This document shows, one piece after another, positions 25,945 through 34,439 of a DNA stretch of 64,000 bases. The translations under genes were made by a program, and so were the position numbers. The DNA lies in contig CAWDKQ010000011.1 of NCBI GenBank assembly GCA_963802915.1, positions 186,001 to 250,000 of the forward strand. The letters run 5' to 3'. This stretch comes from JAICMB01 sp963802915 (lineage in GTDB: Bacteria > Acidobacteriota > Terriglobia > Bryobacterales > Bryobacteraceae). The first letter of the stretch is position 1. Every line of letters begins with the position of its first letter. Under the pieces are notes generated by a model, which saw nothing but the letters and a program-made list of their open reading frames with translations, made no database searches and was not told where the DNA came from.

Positions 25945-26306
25945 CCGGAGATCCCGCTCAGAAGGATCTTTCGGAAACACGTTAGTCTGTTCCGAACGAA
26001 GCGCCAGCTTTTGCTTAAGAGCGTCCCGTCCCAACACGATCGGCATCAGAAACGTCAGGAACCATCGGGGAGCACGTTGCGCGCGAAAAATGATAGCGAT
26101 GAAACTCGTCCCGGGGCGCGATCTTCTCATTCGGCGGCGGTAGTCTCTGAGACATCCGTTCCGGAAGTTGTGCCCAGAAAAAGACGAGGTCTCAGTGCTG
26201 ACGCTCGAGCCCGTATCGCTGCTGCTCAACGCAAACTCCGGCCTGACCTAAAGCTCCGAATGGAAGGCGAACCTTCCCGGAGAAGCATTTCTGGACGCCA
26301 GTCGAT
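25945..26306. other. intergenic stretch with AT-hook-like scrap
   Basis: The plus strand keeps a frame with VPRKRRGLSADARARIAAAQ near 26165-26235. It resembles the basic C-terminal tail of small nucleoid-type proteins like the one at 61072-61341, but no start or body is present. It runs into the partial repeat copy at 26307. Confidence 0.35.
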
Positions 26307-26441
26307 GTTAACCCTTGGATCATTTTTCAGATCGCCACCTGCCGAGGCACTCGGTTGCACAGTGAAAACTCTCTGCCTCCCGGTTAACGTCCGAGTACAA
26401 TAATAGGCCCAATACGAAAGATTTCATGCAATCGTGGAGAT
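26307..26441. repeat. partial copy C of the 221-bp dispersed element
   Basis: It begins GTTAACCCTTGGATC (one change from the consensus end), keeps the outer flank GACGCCAGTCGAT, and aligns with copies A and B through the central GCACTCGGTTGCACAGTG, GGTTAACGTCCGAG and GGAGAT region. Homology then stops about 33 bp before the M48 protease start codon; the right inverted end is lost. Confidence 0.65.
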
Positions 26442-26473
26442 AAATAAACTCGACTCTGGCAAGGAGGAACAAA

Positions 26474-27826
26474 ATGACACGCACCTGGATGGTGAAGCTC
26501 TTGGTCTGTGGACTGGCGCTTTGCGGCGCCGCTCTTGCGACAGCCGCTCCGGTTGCGCCCGCAATTCCGGCCGGCGCGGAGGCCTCGAGCCACTTTGATG
26601 TAGTCGCCGCAACTGATGCATGGCTGTCTAAAGTCTCTGGCCCTGCGAGAAAGAATTCAGATTCCTACTTCGAAGGCGGTTACTGGCTGATTCTTTGGGA
26701 TTTTCTGGCGACAGTCGCCGTGATGCTGCTTTTGCTAGAGACCAACGCATCGGCATGGATGCGAGACTTCGCTGAGCGTATCACGCGGCTCAAATTCCTT
26801 CAGTACTGGATCTATTTCATCGAATTGGTTCTGGCGGCGAGCATCCTCATCTTCCCGCTGACAGTTTACGAGGGCTGGGTTCGCGAACGCACCTATGGCT
26901 TGTCGAACCAGACGTTCGGCGCCTGGCTATCAGAACAGATGATTGGGCTCGGGCTCACGCTCGTCCTGGGTGGTTTGGCGTTTTCTGTTTTGATCGCGAT
27001 TGTGAAGAAGCTGCCACGTACCTGGCCGGTGTGGGGAGCGATCATCGCCTTACTATTCGTCACAATTGGCGCAGTGATCGGGCCGGTATTCATAGCCCCG
27101 CTGTTCAACAAATACAAGCCTCTGGAAAACCAAGTCATCAAGGACCAAATTCTGAGTATGGCGCGGGCAAATGGGATTCCGGCGCATGACGTGTACGAGG
27201 TGGATGCTTCCCGGCAGAGCAAGCGAGTGAGCGCCAACGTCAGCGGACTCTTTGGAACCGATCGCATCACGTTGAACGACAACCTGCTGGCGCGTTGTTC
27301 GCCAGAAGCAATCATGGCGGTCATGGGACATGAGATGGGCCACTACGTCATGCACCATATCTACAACGGCCTAATGTTTGCGGCTATCGTGATCGTTTTG
27401 ATGTTCGGTTTGCTCCGCTGGGGCCTGGACAAGTTGGTAGACCGATTTGGCGGACGGTGGCGGCTGCGTAACGCGACCGACCTGGCCGTGGTTCCGGTGG
27501 CGATCCTGATTCTGACCACCCTCGGTTTCTTGCTAACGCCCATTCAAAATTCGTTCACGCGCGCTCAAGAATATGAGGCGGACATTTTCGGGCTGAACGC
27601 ATCACGGCAGCCCGATGGGGAAGCCGAAGTGGACTTGCTCTTGGGCGAATATCGGAAACTTAACCCGGGTCCACTCGAAGAAGTGCTCTTCTTTGATCAT
27701 CCGAGCGGGCGCACGCGAATTACCGCTGCTATGAGGTGGAAGTCTGAGAATCTCTGCTTGTTTAATCCGGCGCTGCCTTGCGGAAGCGGCAGCAGGGACG
27801 TGGTTTCGGATACCGGAAAACACTAA
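26474..27826 (+). CDS. M48 (Ste24-type) membrane metalloprotease
   Basis: A 450-residue CAAX-protease-1-like enzyme. It starts at ATG 26474 behind AAGGAGG seven bases away. A cleavable-type signal (LLVCGLALCGAALATA) is followed by several transmembrane helices, the zinc motif VMGHEMGHYVMHH, and the third ligand in QEYEADIFGLNA. The end FFDHPSGRTRITAAMRWK is typical, followed by a short extra tail. It would act at the membrane in protein quality control or maturation. Its promoter must lie in or near the partial dispersed repeat just upstream. Confidence 0.88.
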   Translation: MTRTWMVKLLVCGLALCGAALATAAPVAPAIPAGAEASSHFDVVAATDAWLSKVSGPARKNSDSYFEGGYWLILWDFLATVAVMLLLLETNASAWMRDFAERITRLKFLQYWIYFIELVLAASILIFPLTVYEGWVRERTYGLSNQTFGAWLSEQMIGLGLTLVLGGLAFSVLIAIVKKLPRTWPVWGAIIALLFVTIGAVIGPVFIAPLFNKYKPLENQVIKDQILSMARANGIPAHDVYEVDASRQSKRVSANVSGLFGTDRITLNDNLLARCSPEAIMAVMGHEMGHYVMHHIYNGLMFAAIVIVLMFGLLRWGLDKLVDRFGGRWRLRNATDLAVVPVAILILTTLGFLLTPIQNSFTRAQEYEADIFGLNASRQPDGEAEVDLLLGEYRKLNPGPLEEVLFFDHPSGRTRITAAMRWKSENLCLFNPALPCGSGSRDVVSDTGKH

Positions 27827-28135
27827 TCGTTTCGAATTGCACGTCAGTCATGACCTTCAACAGCGTCGTCACTGCCGCCGAGGATGCCGCTGCAGCCGAC
27901 CGGTCGATTGTGCAAACGTATTTCGACGTGCTCTTCCATGTCCGCTTCCGCCGATAATTACGATTCGCAGGACCGCCCCACTTTTGCAATGACAGGGTAG
28001 CGCCGTTACGTTCGTCAGCGGTCGATGACCGCCACGTTCCCTTCGTCGTGGCCCTATGTCCGCGGATGGTCCTCGATGTCCGCTTTTCTCGTTTTAGGCG
28101 AGCTGGACGCGTCTTCGTGCCAACCCAAATGACGA
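27827..28135. other. stretch without a recognisable gene
   Basis: About 310 bases after the M48 protease. No frame with family character, no clear terminator hairpin; it grades into a beta-lactamase-type fragment. Confidence 0.35.
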
Positions 28136-28372
28136 ATCAGCGATCCACCCTCAACTTCGGCAACCGGGTACGTTTACGGCTACATGTGGTGGATAACGGA
28201 TATTGGCGACCAAGACGCATTCTATGCAGCGGGATACGGAGGTCAGTACTCGTTCGTAGTGCCGGATTCCGACTTGGTGGCTTTATGTACTTCGGATTGG
28301 AAGCAGCCGGAGTATCCGGAGGACTTCGCACTACTCGAGCCCTACATTCTGCCCTCCGTCGCCGCGAAGTAA
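28136..28372 (+). pseudogene. C-terminal fragment of a beta-lactamase-type serine hydrolase
   Basis: The frame reads GYVYGYMWWITDIGDQDAFY, then AAGYGGQYSFVVPDSDLVAL. This is the end of the class C beta-lactamase/esterase fold, with the GYG(G) turn that replaces KTG and the final strands. Catalytic SxxK and YxN motifs are absent because about four fifths of the gene is missing. The stop at 28372 looks original. Confidence 0.6.
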
Positions 28373-28696
28373 CCACGCGGCAGCGAGCGGTTAACATTAA
28401 CAAAGCCACGGGATGGAACGTAGCCATCAAAGACCACTCACGGTCCTGAAACGGCGTTGTGGGAGATCACTTCCGAGAAGTCGCGGTCTGTGAATCGCGG
28501 CTGACCGTTTTCCTTGTTCGATACGAACCTGCAACCGGCCGCGTTCCTCGTTCCGCTTTTATGGACCTCTTTTATGACCTACGGATATCCGCATCTGTGG
28601 GATCGCGCTTCACCGCCGCCTTGGCGCGACGAGCCTCATCGCTTGCACGGACATCGACGACAGTGTTCGAAAGAACGCGCGTTAAAAAATGTGCGA
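28373..28696. other. stretch without a recognisable gene
   Basis: About 320 bases between the serine-hydrolase fragment and the PEP-CTERM gene. A plus-strand frame near 28690-28790 (MCDYGQVIGRAVGG) runs antisense into the PEP-CTERM 3' end but matches nothing I know. Confidence 0.35.
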
Positions 28697-29383
28697 CTAC
28701 GGCCAAGTGATCGGTCGCGCTGTGGGCGGACTGGAATCGCTTCCCGATGTCCGGCGACACCCCGACGAAATGCCGGTCACACAATCATTGAGGGCAACTC
28801 TGCGCTGACGCCGACAACACAAGCGGCGCATTCCTGCAACTGACACGATCCCCAACGACAGAAGCGTCAGACCGGAGGGCTCTGGTACGACTGAAGCGCC
28901 AAAGGTGATGCTGTCCAATTGCAGGCCCGTACCGCCATTGAATACCGCTGACTGGAACGTTCCAGGCACTGCACCGAAAGGAGAAGACGGGGTGAACGAC
29001 AACGGGGGGAACGACAGCACATAGGATGCAACCAGAGTCCCGCTGGCGCCCGGTCCGGAGTAGAACGAGACAGCACCAGTACCGACGAAATAGAAAGAGA
29101 TCAGGCCGTCCCATGGATCGTCCAGGTTCATCACCACGGATGGCGCGGTAAGGCGAGCGGAAGGTCCGAATGCAATCGTTGTAGAATCTGCAGCCAAACC
29201 AGCTGTGAAAGAGACGCCGAGGAGCGGGCCGGGACCGGAACCCTGTCCGCCGAAACCCCCGTCATAGAAACTCAGAACCTGCTCTCCATTCTGAAGCCCA
29301 TCGAAACCGAGGCTGTCTAACGCAATCGGGCCGGCGAACACCGTCGATCCGCCCACGATGCAGAGGGCCACAAGCCGCTTCAT
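28697..29383 (-). CDS. PEP-CTERM-anchored secreted protein with run-on tail
   Basis: A 228-residue protein with signal peptide RLVALCIVGGSTVFAGPIAL and a Gly/Phe/Ser-rich beta domain (YFVGTGAVSFYSGPGASGTL). The sorting signal is VVPEPSGLTLLSLGIVSVAG, followed by basic RRLCCRRQRR. PEP-CTERM proteins normally stop within a few residues of the basic cluster; here about 30 further residues are appended, so the native stop is probably lost by mutation or rearrangement. It should be exported and processed by an exosortase encoded elsewhere. Confidence 0.7.
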   Translation of the reverse strand: MKRLVALCIVGGSTVFAGPIALDSLGFDGLQNGEQVLSFYDGGFGGQGSGPGPLLGVSFTAGLAADSTTIAFGPSARLTAPSVVMNLDDPWDGLISFYFVGTGAVSFYSGPGASGTLVASYVLSFPPLSFTPSSPFGAVPGTFQSAVFNGGTGLQLDSITFGASVVPEPSGLTLLSLGIVSVAGMRRLCCRRQRRVALNDCVTGISSGCRRTSGSDSSPPTARPITWP

Positions 29384-30119
29384 GTGGCCGACTATACCTC
29401 TTCCCGATTCGCAAGGGAAGCACCTGTTGGCGGATCGGGCACGCTGGAATGGGCGGCCCGTCCGCGCTATTGGAGTGAACGTGGCTCTGGAGTTTCGCCG
29501 TGCGTCGCCGGTATGATCAATTCCCGCTTCACCCGGATAGCGGAGATTTCGAACGAAAACAATTGGCTCCCCGGCACGGATTCCAAATCTGATTCACGCC
29601 CATCGTTGTCGCTGTGAATCGCAATTGGAATCCCGCTTGGGACCCAGCGAAATCTTGCGCGACAAATTGCAATGGTGGGTTGCGAAGGTCATAGTAATCC
29701 TCATCATTCGAGAGATTCCTTCAGGCTTTTCTCGAAGGAGGGAACCTCCTGATGCAGTTGCTTTCGGTCGGCGGCAGCAGTGGCAACGTTACTCGTGGAC
29801 TCGCAGTCTCCGGAATCCTAGAATCGTGAGACCAACGCCCAGAAGAATGTCGGAGACGCTTATCGCGCCCCCCGTCAGCCCCTCGGGCAAATTAAATGGC
29901 TGTGGCCTGCCTTCTGACAGCATGCCCGCGCCGGACACAAAGATCAATGGAAGCCTTAATGATCGCACTTTGGAGCGCCGCCGCTCAGGTTCAAATGTTC
30001 GGATCGGCAGCGCGTGGATCACCAATGCCGGTGAGGCCTCGGAATTTCCAAGATGACTTTTATGATGGCGGCTGCTTCGGGCGCCGTTTCGTTGGCCGGC
30101 CCGAGGTCATGCGCTCAGG
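29384..30119. other. long stretch without a confident gene
   Basis: About 740 bases. A minus-strand frame (29789-30025) ends SVSDILLGVGLTILGFRRLR, which resembles a degenerate exosortase tail without the PEP motif. It has no signal peptide, so I treat it as a possible relic only. No repeat or RNA is visible until the inverted-repeat pair at 30120. Confidence 0.35.
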
Positions 30120-30247
30120 ATAGTGCAGGAAATTGCACTATGCTCTTTAACGGAAGTGCTTCGCTTCTTGTCCCCACCCGCCTGATCACCTCGCCCTGGC
30201 AGGTGTCGAGCAGAACGATCTACCTATAGTGCAATTTCCTGCACTAT
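30120..30247. repeat. 128-bp element bounded by perfect 22-bp inverted repeats
   Basis: 30120-30141 consists of arms ATAGTGCA and TGCACTAT around GGAAAT; 30226-30247 is its exact reverse complement (centre ATTTCC). Each copy is itself a near-palindrome (8-6-8), and 84 bp separate them. Similarity stops at the copy edges. The layout suits recombinase sites (Xer/dif-like), a tiny MITE, or paired operators. It lies about 220 bp upstream of the Crp/Fnr gene. Confidence 0.75.
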
Positions 30248-30470
30248 GCATTTGCTGCACGTCGATATTTTCTTTCTGGACTTCTGCCGTTTGATTGGGA
30301 GGACGCCTTGGTTGGCGCGGCAGGAACTGGCCTTCTCACTCGCGCTGTTTCGCTGGCTTCCCGCCGCTCCAATCAGACGATCGATCGCGGACGCGCTCCC
30401 GCATATGGGCAGTCGGCATTCTCCGGCGTTGGAAGTGACTTCTGTGATTCCGTTGAGAGAGAATTGATCC

Positions 30471-31172
30471 GTGGCGGTCCAAACATCTCCTAAGCAGATC
30501 CTGAAGGCGACGCCGCTCTTCGCGGCACTTGATGATTCCGAAGTAACCTTCCTCGCGGAGCGCTGCGGAATACGTCCCTACGTTCCCGGAGAAATGCTGT
30601 TTTCAGAGGGTGAGCCCTGCAAAGGTTTATACATCGTGGTATTGGGCCACGTCAGGATCTTCAAAACCGCTTTGAACGGGCGCGAACACGTGTTGACGAT
30701 TGAGGGGCCAGGAGCCTCCGTCGCAGAAATTCCGGTCTTTGATGGCGGCAATTATCCCGCGTCAGGTTCGGCCATAGAAAAAACAGAGGTCCTGTTCATC
30801 TCACGGTCCGACCTTCGCGCGATCTGCCTCGAGAAGCCTGAGGTGTCATTAAAGATGCTGCAGGTGGTGGGAACCAGGCTCCGCCGTTTGGTGGGAATTA
30901 TTGAGGAACTCTCTTTCACTACCGTTCGGCACCGCCTGATTTCCTGGCTGCTGCGCCAGGCAGTCGCCGAAGGACGTGCGACCGAGCGAGGTATTGCGAT
31001 CTCCCTGAATACGAGCCATCAGGAACTGGCGGCGCAGATTGGCACGGTTCGGGAGCTGATCTCGCGCAACCTCGCTCGTCTCCAGGCGCAGAGCTTTATC
31101 GAAATGAATGGCCGCGAAATAACAATCCTCGACAAAGAAGGCCTGGAGGCAGACCTGGCATCGGTGGTTTGA
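30471..31172 (+). CDS. Crp/Fnr-family transcriptional regulator of the N-oxide module
   Basis: A 233-residue regulator. The N-terminal cNMP-binding beta-roll is present (YVPGEMLFSEGEPCKGLYIV, GHVRIFK); the C-terminal winged helix has HQELAAQIGTVRELISRNLARL. The recognition helix carries R-E-x-x-S-R: the Arg at the CRP Arg180 position suits a GTGA-type half-site rather than the FNR TTGAT. The N-terminal cysteine cluster of FNR is absent, so it is not an oxygen-sensing Fe-S protein; DNR/NnrR-like NO sensing through haem is possible. GTG start at 30471. I infer that it binds the four GTGAC-N4-GTCAC boxes nearby. Confidence 0.85.
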   Translation: MAVQTSPKQILKATPLFAALDDSEVTFLAERCGIRPYVPGEMLFSEGEPCKGLYIVVLGHVRIFKTALNGREHVLTIEGPGASVAEIPVFDGGNYPASGSAIEKTEVLFISRSDLRAICLEKPEVSLKMLQVVGTRLRRLVGIIEELSFTTVRHRLISWLLRQAVAEGRATERGIAISLNTSHQELAAQIGTVRELISRNLARLQAQSFIEMNGREITILDKEGLEADLASVV

Positions 31173-31189
31173 AAGTTTCTTCCACGCGG

Positions 31190-31231
31190 GTGACTTTAGT
31201 CACTGCGTCTGGTTCGTGCTCGCCGTACTCT
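31190..31231 (+). promoter_or_regulatory. Crp/Fnr-type box plus -10 hexamer, RIC promoter
   Basis: Palindrome GTGACTTTAGTCAC (31190-31203), 22-nt gap, hexamer TACTCT (31226-31231). The expected transcript start near 31238 puts the box centre at about -41.5, the class II activator position. The RIC start codon is at 31251. Confidence 0.75.
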
Positions 31232-31250
31232 CAAACCAGAGACGAGCACA

Positions 31251-31973
31251 ATGCAAACAACCACTGAAAAGACCGTTCGTGAAATCGCCCTCGAAGACCC
31301 CTCAAGTATCCGGGTTTTCGAATCCCTCGGCATCGATTACTGCTGCGGTGGCAAAAGGCCGTTGAGCGATGCGTGTTCGCGCGCCAATGTCGATTTCGAC
31401 CGCGTTATAAAGCTCCTTGAAGACGCCCACCTCGATGCGCAGCCCCGCGACTCGGGAGAATGGAGCCGAAGAAAGCTGGCCGATCTCACACACTATATTA
31501 TCCAGACGCACCATGCGTATGTGCGGCGTGAAACGTCTCGAATTGAGGCGATGCTGACAAAAGTCGTTGCCAAACATGGCCTGTCTCATCCTGAGCTGGC
31601 TCACATTCAAGAGCTGTTTGTGGCAATCAGCGAGGAACTCTCGACGCACATGCTCAAGGAAGAGCAGGTTCTCTTTCCTTATGTCGAGCGCATGGAGGAC
31701 GCTGTGCTCTCCGGCGTAGCCGTGCCTCCGGCATTCTTCGGAACTGTGAAGCGTCCCATCGCCAACATGGTCGCGGAACACGACGATGCGGGCGCGCTCC
31801 TTGCTCAGATTCGAAATCTCTCGAATGAATACAAAGCGCCTGCCGGCGCCTGCCCGACATATCTTGGCTTGTATCGCGGGCTGCAGGAGTTCGAACGCGA
31901 TCTTCATCATCACGTCCATCTGGAAAACAACGTTCTCTTTCCACGGGCGGTCGAGATGGAAGGGGCACATTGA
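31251..31973 (+). CDS. ric: RIC/ScdA-type iron-sulfur cluster repair di-iron protein
   Basis: A 240-residue protein with the DUF542 (ScdA_N) domain at 8-65, including the GIDYCCGGKRPL Cys pair, then a hemerythrin-like four-helix bundle with H...HxxxE ligands (THHAYVRRE, STHMLKEEQVLFPY, VAEHDDAG, HHHVHLENNVLFPR). RIC proteins (YtfE, DnrN, ScdA) restore Fe-S clusters after nitrosative and oxidative damage. It is the first gene of an operon behind a GTGAC box, followed by a 4Fe-4S protein 15 bp on, which fits NO defence. Confidence 0.9.
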   Translation: MQTTTEKTVREIALEDPSSIRVFESLGIDYCCGGKRPLSDACSRANVDFDRVIKLLEDAHLDAQPRDSGEWSRRKLADLTHYIIQTHHAYVRRETSRIEAMLTKVVAKHGLSHPELAHIQELFVAISEELSTHMLKEEQVLFPYVERMEDAVLSGVAVPPAFFGTVKRPIANMVAEHDDAGALLAQIRNLSNEYKAPAGACPTYLGLYRGLQEFERDLHHHVHLENNVLFPRAVEMEGAH

Positions 31974-31988
31974 AAGAGGGGTGCACTC

Positions 31989-33029
31989 GTGGTAGCCAAG
32001 CCGATTGTTATCACTGCGCCTCGCAAGAAGCTCCACAAACGCTCAGGCCGCGACTACTCACAACTCATACGGCGCTCGGTTCAATCAATCTTCCTGCTTC
32101 TGAACCTCTGGATCGGAATTCAGTTTTATCTCTTCGTTCGTTATTACGAGACCGACGGCACATCTTTTCATACGTCGAGGCCCCCGGGGGTCGAAGGTTG
32201 GCTTCCGATCGCCTCGTTGATGAATCTGAAGGCTCTGCTTTTTACCGGGCAGTTCCCCCAGGTTCATCCTGCCGGCACGATACTTCTTCTCGCCTTTCTC
32301 GCCGCGTCCTGGCTTTTTCGGAAGAGCTTCTGCTCTTGGCTTTGTCCTGTCGGAACCGTGTCCGAATATTTGGCTCGCCTCGGACGCAAGTTATTTCGGC
32401 GCAATTTTCATCTGCCACGCCTGCTTGATATTCTGCTGCGAGGCTTGAAGTACCTCTTGCTGGCGCTGTTCGTGTATGCCGTGGTGTCAATGCCGGTTGT
32501 CGCGATCCGGCAGTTTCTGGAAACTCCGTACGGCATCGTCGATGACGTGAAGATGCTGAATTTCTTCCGTGAACTTGAGACGTCCGGCATGATTGTGATG
32601 CTCGTACTTGTGGCAGGCTCGGTTCTGGTTCAAAACCTTTGGTGCCGTTATTTGTGTCCCTACGGAGCGTTGATGGGTTTGGTTTCGATGCTGAGCCCCC
32701 TGCGCATTCGCCGCAACCCGGACATCTGTATCGATTGCGCAAAATGCGCAAAGGCCTGCCCCTCCGCAATCGCGGTCGATCGGCTTGTCAGTATTAGCTC
32801 CCTGGAATGCACCACCTGCATGCAGTGTGTCGCTTCCTGTCCGGCTGAAGGAGCTTTGCTTCTCGCGGCTCCAAGGGGCAGACATGTGCCCGCGTGGCTG
32901 GTCGCCGCGGGCATTACCGGACTCTTCTTAGGCAGCTACATTTTCGGTGTTGCGAGCGATCACTGGCATACACATCTGCCCGACTCAATTTATTTCCGCC
33001 CACACGCCGACGAATTTGGCCACCCCTGA
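31989..33029 (+). CDS. polytopic 4Fe-4S membrane protein (NapH/NosR/CcoG-like)
   Basis: A 346-residue protein with about five transmembrane helices. It has two cytoplasmic CxxxCP motifs (FCSWLCPVGT and WCRYLCPYGALMG), the mark of the NapH/NosR/CcoG group, then two ferredoxin clusters (CIDCAKCAKACP and CTTCMQCVASCP) and a final helix. It probably moves electrons between the quinone pool and a redox partner, here perhaps RIC or NO reductase maturation. The GTG start at 31989 is 15 bp after RIC. No NosZ or Nap genes are in the window. Confidence 0.85.
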   Translation: MVAKPIVITAPRKKLHKRSGRDYSQLIRRSVQSIFLLLNLWIGIQFYLFVRYYETDGTSFHTSRPPGVEGWLPIASLMNLKALLFTGQFPQVHPAGTILLLAFLAASWLFRKSFCSWLCPVGTVSEYLARLGRKLFRRNFHLPRLLDILLRGLKYLLLALFVYAVVSMPVVAIRQFLETPYGIVDDVKMLNFFRELETSGMIVMLVLVAGSVLVQNLWCRYLCPYGALMGLVSMLSPLRIRRNPDICIDCAKCAKACPSAIAVDRLVSISSLECTTCMQCVASCPAEGALLLAAPRGRHVPAWLVAAGITGLFLGSYIFGVASDHWHTHLPDSIYFRPHADEFGHP

Positions 33030-33071
33030 GTGACTTCAGTCACTGCGTACACGGGCTCCCGCCCTTACTCT
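33030..33071 (+). promoter_or_regulatory. Crp/Fnr-type box plus -10 hexamer, NnrS promoter
   Basis: GTGACTTCAGTCAC (33030-33043), 22-nt gap, TACTCT (33066-33071), overlapping the very end of the preceding gene. The downstream GTG start at 33090 follows a GAGGAAAC ribosome site. Confidence 0.75.
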
Positions 33072-33089
33072 CGGATCAGAGGAAACGCA

Positions 33090-34412
33090 GTGAATCACAA
33101 AGAATCGCCTTTGAAAGCGGCCGTGCTCGCTTTCGTCGTCACCGGGCTTCTCTTCATGCTTCTGCCCGGAACCTTCCTGGGAGTTTGGAATCTTGTCTCG
33201 ATTTCCAATAGGCATCAATTGGAAGTGCTGTCCGCCGCATGGTTGCAGGCGCATGGGCACGCGCAGATTTATGGATGGATCGGCACTTTCATCATCGGTA
33301 TCGGGTTCTTTTCGTTGTCGAAAATGGGGAAATTACCTGCCTACGCTGTGCGCCGGGCGTGGATAGCTTACGTTCTGTGGACCAGCGGCGTGCTGCTGCG
33401 CTGGCTCGCCAATGTGACCCGCTGGGAGTGGAGAATCGTCGTGCCGCTCTCGACGATCCTGGAGCTTGCCGGGTTTTTGACATTCTTCATTACCGTGTCG
33501 CGCCACAAACCGGATCCGGGCACTCCGCGAAAGACCCGCGAACCCTGGATGTTGCTGGTCGTTAGTTCAACGGTCGGCTTTCTTTTCGCACTTATCCTGA
33601 ACACGATCCTGGCGTTCTACGTTGCCTGGGCCGGAGATAGTCCGGCAATCGCGGCGTGGATAGATCAGCGGCTTCTCGCCGTGCCTGTGTGGGCATTCCT
33701 CGTCCCTACCGTATGGGGTTTCAACGCTCGCTGGCTTCCTCTTTTCGCCGGTTTCCGGCAGCCAGATGGAAGGCGCTTGATCGCAGCCACTGGAACTGCC
33801 TGGCTGGGAGTGATGGCAGCGATGATGGGGCGTAGCCTTGCTGCCGCACTTCTGTTTAGTGCGTCGGCAATCGTCGCCGCTGTCGCACTGCATATATTCG
33901 AACCGGCCAGGAACGCCAACGCTGTCGCCGGAGTTCACGCATCCTTCGGCTTCTTCGTTCGGGGAGCTTATGTTTGGCTCGGCATCGCGGGACTGCTGAC
34001 CATATGGGCAGCGGTGAGCGATCACAGGGGCGGTATCTGGGGTGCATCGCGCCACGCCGTCACGGTCGGATTTCTTGCGGCGATGGTTTTTACAATAGGG
34101 CCAAAGATTCTTCCGGCGTTTTGCGGCTATGGCGATAACGTGCTCTTCAGCAAACGCCTGATGTTGGCGTCGCTGATTTTTCTCAACGCCGGCTGCACCC
34201 TCCGCGTTCTTTCCGAAATTCCAGCATATGAAGGATTCGCCCATGCACAAATCTTCTGGGGAATTTTGCCCATCTCGGCTGTTACTGAGCTGACCGGGGT
34301 CAGCCTTTTTGCGTTGAATCTCTTCGCAACATTTGCACGACGAGTGACCAAAGTCACTGTCCCCGCGCGCCTTCGAACCTACTCTGAAATTTCGAAGGCA
34401 TCTGTTTCCTAA
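33090..34412 (+). CDS. NnrS-like haem-copper membrane protein
   Basis: A 440-residue protein of about 12 transmembrane helices, NnrS family: AHGHAQIYGWIGTFIIGIGF, TVWGFNARWLPLFAGF, GAYVWLGIAGLL, SRHAVTVGFLAAMVFTIGPK. NnrS relieves nitrosative stress, and conserved histidines are thought to bind haem and copper. I start it at GTG 33090, which has a good ribosome site and lies below the GTGAC-box promoter; the frame is open to 33030 but that part overlaps the operator. A fourth GTGAC box for norB lies in its last codons. Confidence 0.8.
   Translation: MNHKESPLKAAVLAFVVTGLLFMLLPGTFLGVWNLVSISNRHQLEVLSAAWLQAHGHAQIYGWIGTFIIGIGFFSLSKMGKLPAYAVRRAWIAYVLWTSGVLLRWLANVTRWEWRIVVPLSTILELAGFLTFFITVSRHKPDPGTPRKTREPWMLLVVSSTVGFLFALILNTILAFYVAWAGDSPAIAAWIDQRLLAVPVWAFLVPTVWGFNARWLPLFAGFRQPDGRRLIAATGTAWLGVMAAMMGRSLAAALLFSASAIVAAVALHIFEPARNANAVAGVHASFGFFVRGAYVWLGIAGLLTIWAAVSDHRGGIWGASRHAVTVGFLAAMVFTIGPKILPAFCGYGDNVLFSKRLMLASLIFLNAGCTLRVLSEIPAYEGFAHAQIFWGILPISAVTELTGVSLFALNLFATFARRVTKVTVPARLRTYSEISKASVS
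34344..34385 (+). promoter_or_regulatory. Crp/Fnr-type box plus -10 hexamer, norB promoter
   Basis: GTGACCAAAGTCAC (34344-34357), 22-nt gap, TACTCT (34380-34385), inside the 3' end of the NnrS-like gene and about 55 bp ahead of norB. Being within coding sequence yet keeping exact spacing argues that it is selected. Confidence 0.7.
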
Positions 34413-34439
34413 CAACTCGACATTCAAGGGAGAATCTCA

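Noticed and set aside
30435..30448. GTGACTTCTGTGAT upstream of the Crp/Fnr gene as a fifth regulator box
   Set aside because: Second half-site is poor and no TACNNT hexamer lies at the shared spacing, so autoregulation is not supported.
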